Assembly (NCBI GenBank): GCA_024529925.1
Contig: JAFEUB010001427.1
Span: 186,501 to 250,500, forward strand
Source of the DNA: Ophthalmolycus amberensis
Taxonomy: Eukaryota > Chordata > Actinopteri > Perciformes > Zoarcidae
Direction of reading: 5' to 3'
Length of the DNA: 64,000 nucleotides
Shown here piece by piece: positions 61,721 through 64,000 of the stretch. The notes beneath the pieces are model-generated. The model worked only from the letters and a program-made list of their open reading frames with translations. It was not told where the DNA came from and ran no database searches. Position 1 is the first letter of the stretch. Every line of letters begins with the position of its first letter. Made by a program: the position numbers and the translations under genes.

Positions 61721-62113
61721 GGGGAAGGAGATGAGGAAGGAGATGGGGAAGGAGATGGGGAAGGAGATGAGGAAGGAGATGAGGAAGGAGATGAGGAAGG
61801 AGATGAGGAAGGAGATGGGGAAGGAGATGAGGAAGGAGATGAGGAAGGAGATGAGGAAGGAGATGGGGAAGGAGATGAGGAAGGAGATGAGGAAGGAGAT
61901 GGGGAAGGAGATGAGGAAGGAGATGAGGAAGGAGATGAGGAAGGAGATGGGGAAGGAGATGAGGAAGGAGATGAGGAAGGAGATGAGGAAGGAGATGAGG
62001 AAGGAGATGGGGAAGGAGATGAGGAAGGAGATGAGGAAGGAGATGAGGAAGGAGATGAGGAAGGAGATGGGGAAGGAGATGGGGAAGGAGATGAGGAAGG
62101 AGATGAGGAAGGA
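61721..62113. repeat. 12-bp purine-only minisatellite, about 33 copies
   Basis: The units GGAGATGAGGAA and GGAGATGGGGAA are mixed. The strand is almost all purine apart from one T per unit. Frames encode EGDE or KEMR repeats, which are artefacts. It lies in the intron 145 bp after the exon donor at 61576. Confidence 0.96.
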
Positions 62114-62559
62114 AGATTTAGAAGTTAGAGCTCATTACTCTCTCTGAGTTTACAGCAGCTGTCGGCGGCTACAGAAGCTGCTTTCTTTTAGAGATTGTTG
62201 ATGCATCGCTTGAAGGTAAAATCAGGTTTATTACAACTTGGGTTTTACTTTCATACGTTTGATCATCGCTTCGATCGGTTATGATGACATTGTACTCACC
62301 CAAAATATATTGCTGAATTTGGGAACACGGTGATTCGCTCGATTGACTTTGTTTTGCCACATTTCAGATCTTAGAAATTAATTTGAGGAGTACACCGTTG
62401 TAATCATCAATGGGAATGATGGCCTGAACCAGAGGTCCCTAATAGGCAGACACAGACGCTGTCCTATGTTTACTTGGTCCTATTACCGATAAATTGTTGT
62501 GAATTACTACATTTTTTACTACAGCTTTTCTAGCTGTTATGGAACTGGTTTAGTGACCC

Positions 62560-62780
62560 AGGAAATTCACACACCGATTGCATGCGTTGTGGGTCGGTCC
62601 TCGACCAAAGAAATAGTTGATTTAGTCTGTAAAAATAACAAAACACCACTTTAAATCTTGTGTTTACCAGAGATGTGTTCGTACATTTTCTGGAAACAAG
62701 TCATTCAGCATCAAAACTTCAGTCGACTAAGAACAAAACGACCGATTAGTCGACGAACCGCTAAGAAGGGGGATCCGCAC
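62560..62780. mobile_element. Possible dispersed repeat with TCGACTAA-type ends
   Basis: CCTCGACCAAAGAAATAGTT at the left and TCAGTCGACTAAGAACAAAA plus GATTAGTCGACGAACC at the right resemble the inverted ends of a common teleost DNA repeat. The interior is not recognised and no target duplication was verified. Confidence 0.4.
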
Positions 62781-64000
62781 TGCGCTGTAAATCATCCCAC
62801 GTGATGCTACTCAGCCAGATGAATCTGTGAGCTCCCAGCAGCATTGTGACTTGAGTCATTGAGTGAGACACAGGGCGAAGACGAGGCAAGAGACAATCGT
62901 TATGAGTCAGAGGAAACGTATTTCACCTGGCGTGCTCTACAAAGGGAAAAGTAGACGACGAAGAACAGAGCTTTTAATCAGGACTGGACAGTCTCGTACA
63001 TCTTCGTTCCTCCCACAGGCAGTTCCAGACCGGTGAATTTCATATGTTCCGAGGCAATTATTAAAATCGGCAATGTGAAGCGCTACTATGAGACAAAGCA
63101 CAAATCTTTTGAGCAAACATACCCACGCAAACCAGAACTGAGGGCGCGGACAGTGAGTGATCTGAGCAGCTACTTTAGTTAGCATGGCACTGATTCATGA
63201 AGCCAGTCAGACGTCATGGTGTTCTGTGATGTCTTTTGCTTGAGGAAGTTTTCTCTGTTGAAGTTGAATTGAATACCCTCGGCTTCAACTCTGAACACAA
63301 CACAGAAGTTGTAAGTTTCTAAAGTTTCAAAAGAAACGTTTGGTGTCTCTGTGAGTGTGTTATGCTTTTGATGTCCACTTCTCTCAAGTGGAATGGACAC
63401 TTTTTATCTGCGTAAAGTGCATATGAATGCGCCGGCCGATGCCGGTTCGGAGGTCTCTTAACAGAAGGTAGTGGCACAAGTTCTGAGTCCCGGGCAGCGA
63501 TTTCCCGACGCGCCGCTGGTCATTTACGGGCACGGAGAGAAGTAACGGTTGGCGAGAGTTTTGATCACAATGAAAGATCACAGTTTCAGCCTGTCGGGAG
63601 AACGAACGGTTGCATGATGGATGCGTCCAACGAAGGAGGGAGGAAAGATGTAAGTCACCAATCCATCATTTTAAATGTGCAATGGATCATTTGTAATCTG
63701 TTGAAGGGTATGAATAATTATTCATCAATTTTACACCAGACGTAACCCGCCACGCTGACTCATAGTAAATAAATAAACAAATGCATAGATACGGTGTTAT
63801 GAATTGATCCCATAGTTGGTTAACTTAGTGATATTTCAGTCTGGACCAAAGTGTTGGAACGACCAACATTACCACAGAGCCGTGCTGCTAACATGGCCAA
63901 TGAAAAACAAGGGCAGTTGATGCATATTTACCTGTAGTAGTGCAACAAATAGCAAACTCCCGGTTGTGATTGTATGACAGTTTTGAGTGACTGATCCTTT

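Larger units (their letters stand above)
61577..64000 (+). other. tmem132e intron after the last exon (continues past the window)
   Basis: It starts GTAAAC. A purine-only 12-bp minisatellite lies at 61721-62113. At about 62560-62780 there are CCTCGACCAAAGAAATAGTT and TCGACTAAGAACAAAACGAC followed by CGATTAGTCGACG, which resemble the two ends of a teleost dispersed repeat with TCGACTAA motifs. The rest, to the right edge, shows no exon. Confidence 0.8.

Noticed and set aside
61658..62147. EGDE / KEMR repeat frames of 156-159 codons after the exon
   Set aside because: Translation of the 12-bp minisatellite inside the intron, past a good donor site.

Overview
The window looks like teleost fish genomic DNA. 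It is mostly long introns, with many microsatellites and minisatellites and several repeat types I recognise as common in teleosts: tRNA-derived SINE pieces ending in a GTGTCCTTGAGCAAGACACTTAA-type block, a non-autonomous hAT element with an 8-bp target duplication, TTAA-ended MITE-like elements, and decayed LINE reverse transcriptase. There are no operons and no bacterial gene organisation.

The only gene I can support is on the + strand: five consecutive internal exons of a TMEM132-family gene, best matched to TMEM132E. They lie at 31081-31221, 37886-38078, 44795-44938, 53204-53409 and 61297-61576. All have GT/AG splice sites, and the phases chain without a break (2/2, 2/0, 0/0, 0/2, 2/0). 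Joined, they give 964 bases: one base that completes an upstream codon, then 321 codons, all ectodomain. The signal peptide and N-terminal exons should lie to the left, more than 31 kb from the first exon seen. The last ectodomain exons, the transmembrane helix and the cytoplasmic tail should lie to the right. TMEM132 proteins are single-pass type I membrane proteins with cohesin-like and Ig-like ectodomain folds, proposed to act in neural adhesion. TMEM132E has been tied to hearing and hair-cell function.

Layout. 1-31080: upstream intron (or flank) with an imperfect foldback (2.3 kb), a hAT MITE (5.2-5.6 kb), an 18-bp minisatellite (6.3 kb), a 790-bp CT/GTCT microsatellite (7 kb), SINE pieces (8.7, 12.5, 27.4, 30.7 kb), a dispersed repeat (14.9-15.4 kb), a dispersed element split by about 1.4 kb of DNA carrying a 23-bp minisatellite (20.8-22.6 kb), and a nested element stack (27.1-28.1 kb). 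31222-37885: intron with a perfect 31-bp-stem hairpin (33.5 kb). 38079-44794: intron with a 554-bp TA-rich array (41.5-42.0 kb) and a LINE relic (43.4-44.2 kb). 44939-53203: intron with a 104-bp GT tract and two dispersed repeats. 53410-61296: intron with GATAA-rich DNA and a perfect 22-bp tandem repeat. 61577 onward: intron with a 393-bp purine-only 12-bp minisatellite starting 145 bp after the exon.

I found no complete protein-coding system new to science. The most unusual signals are structural: the perfect hairpin, the nested and expanded repeats, and the number of long poly-C/poly-G runs. Nearly all long open reading frames here are translations of simple repeats and are not genes.
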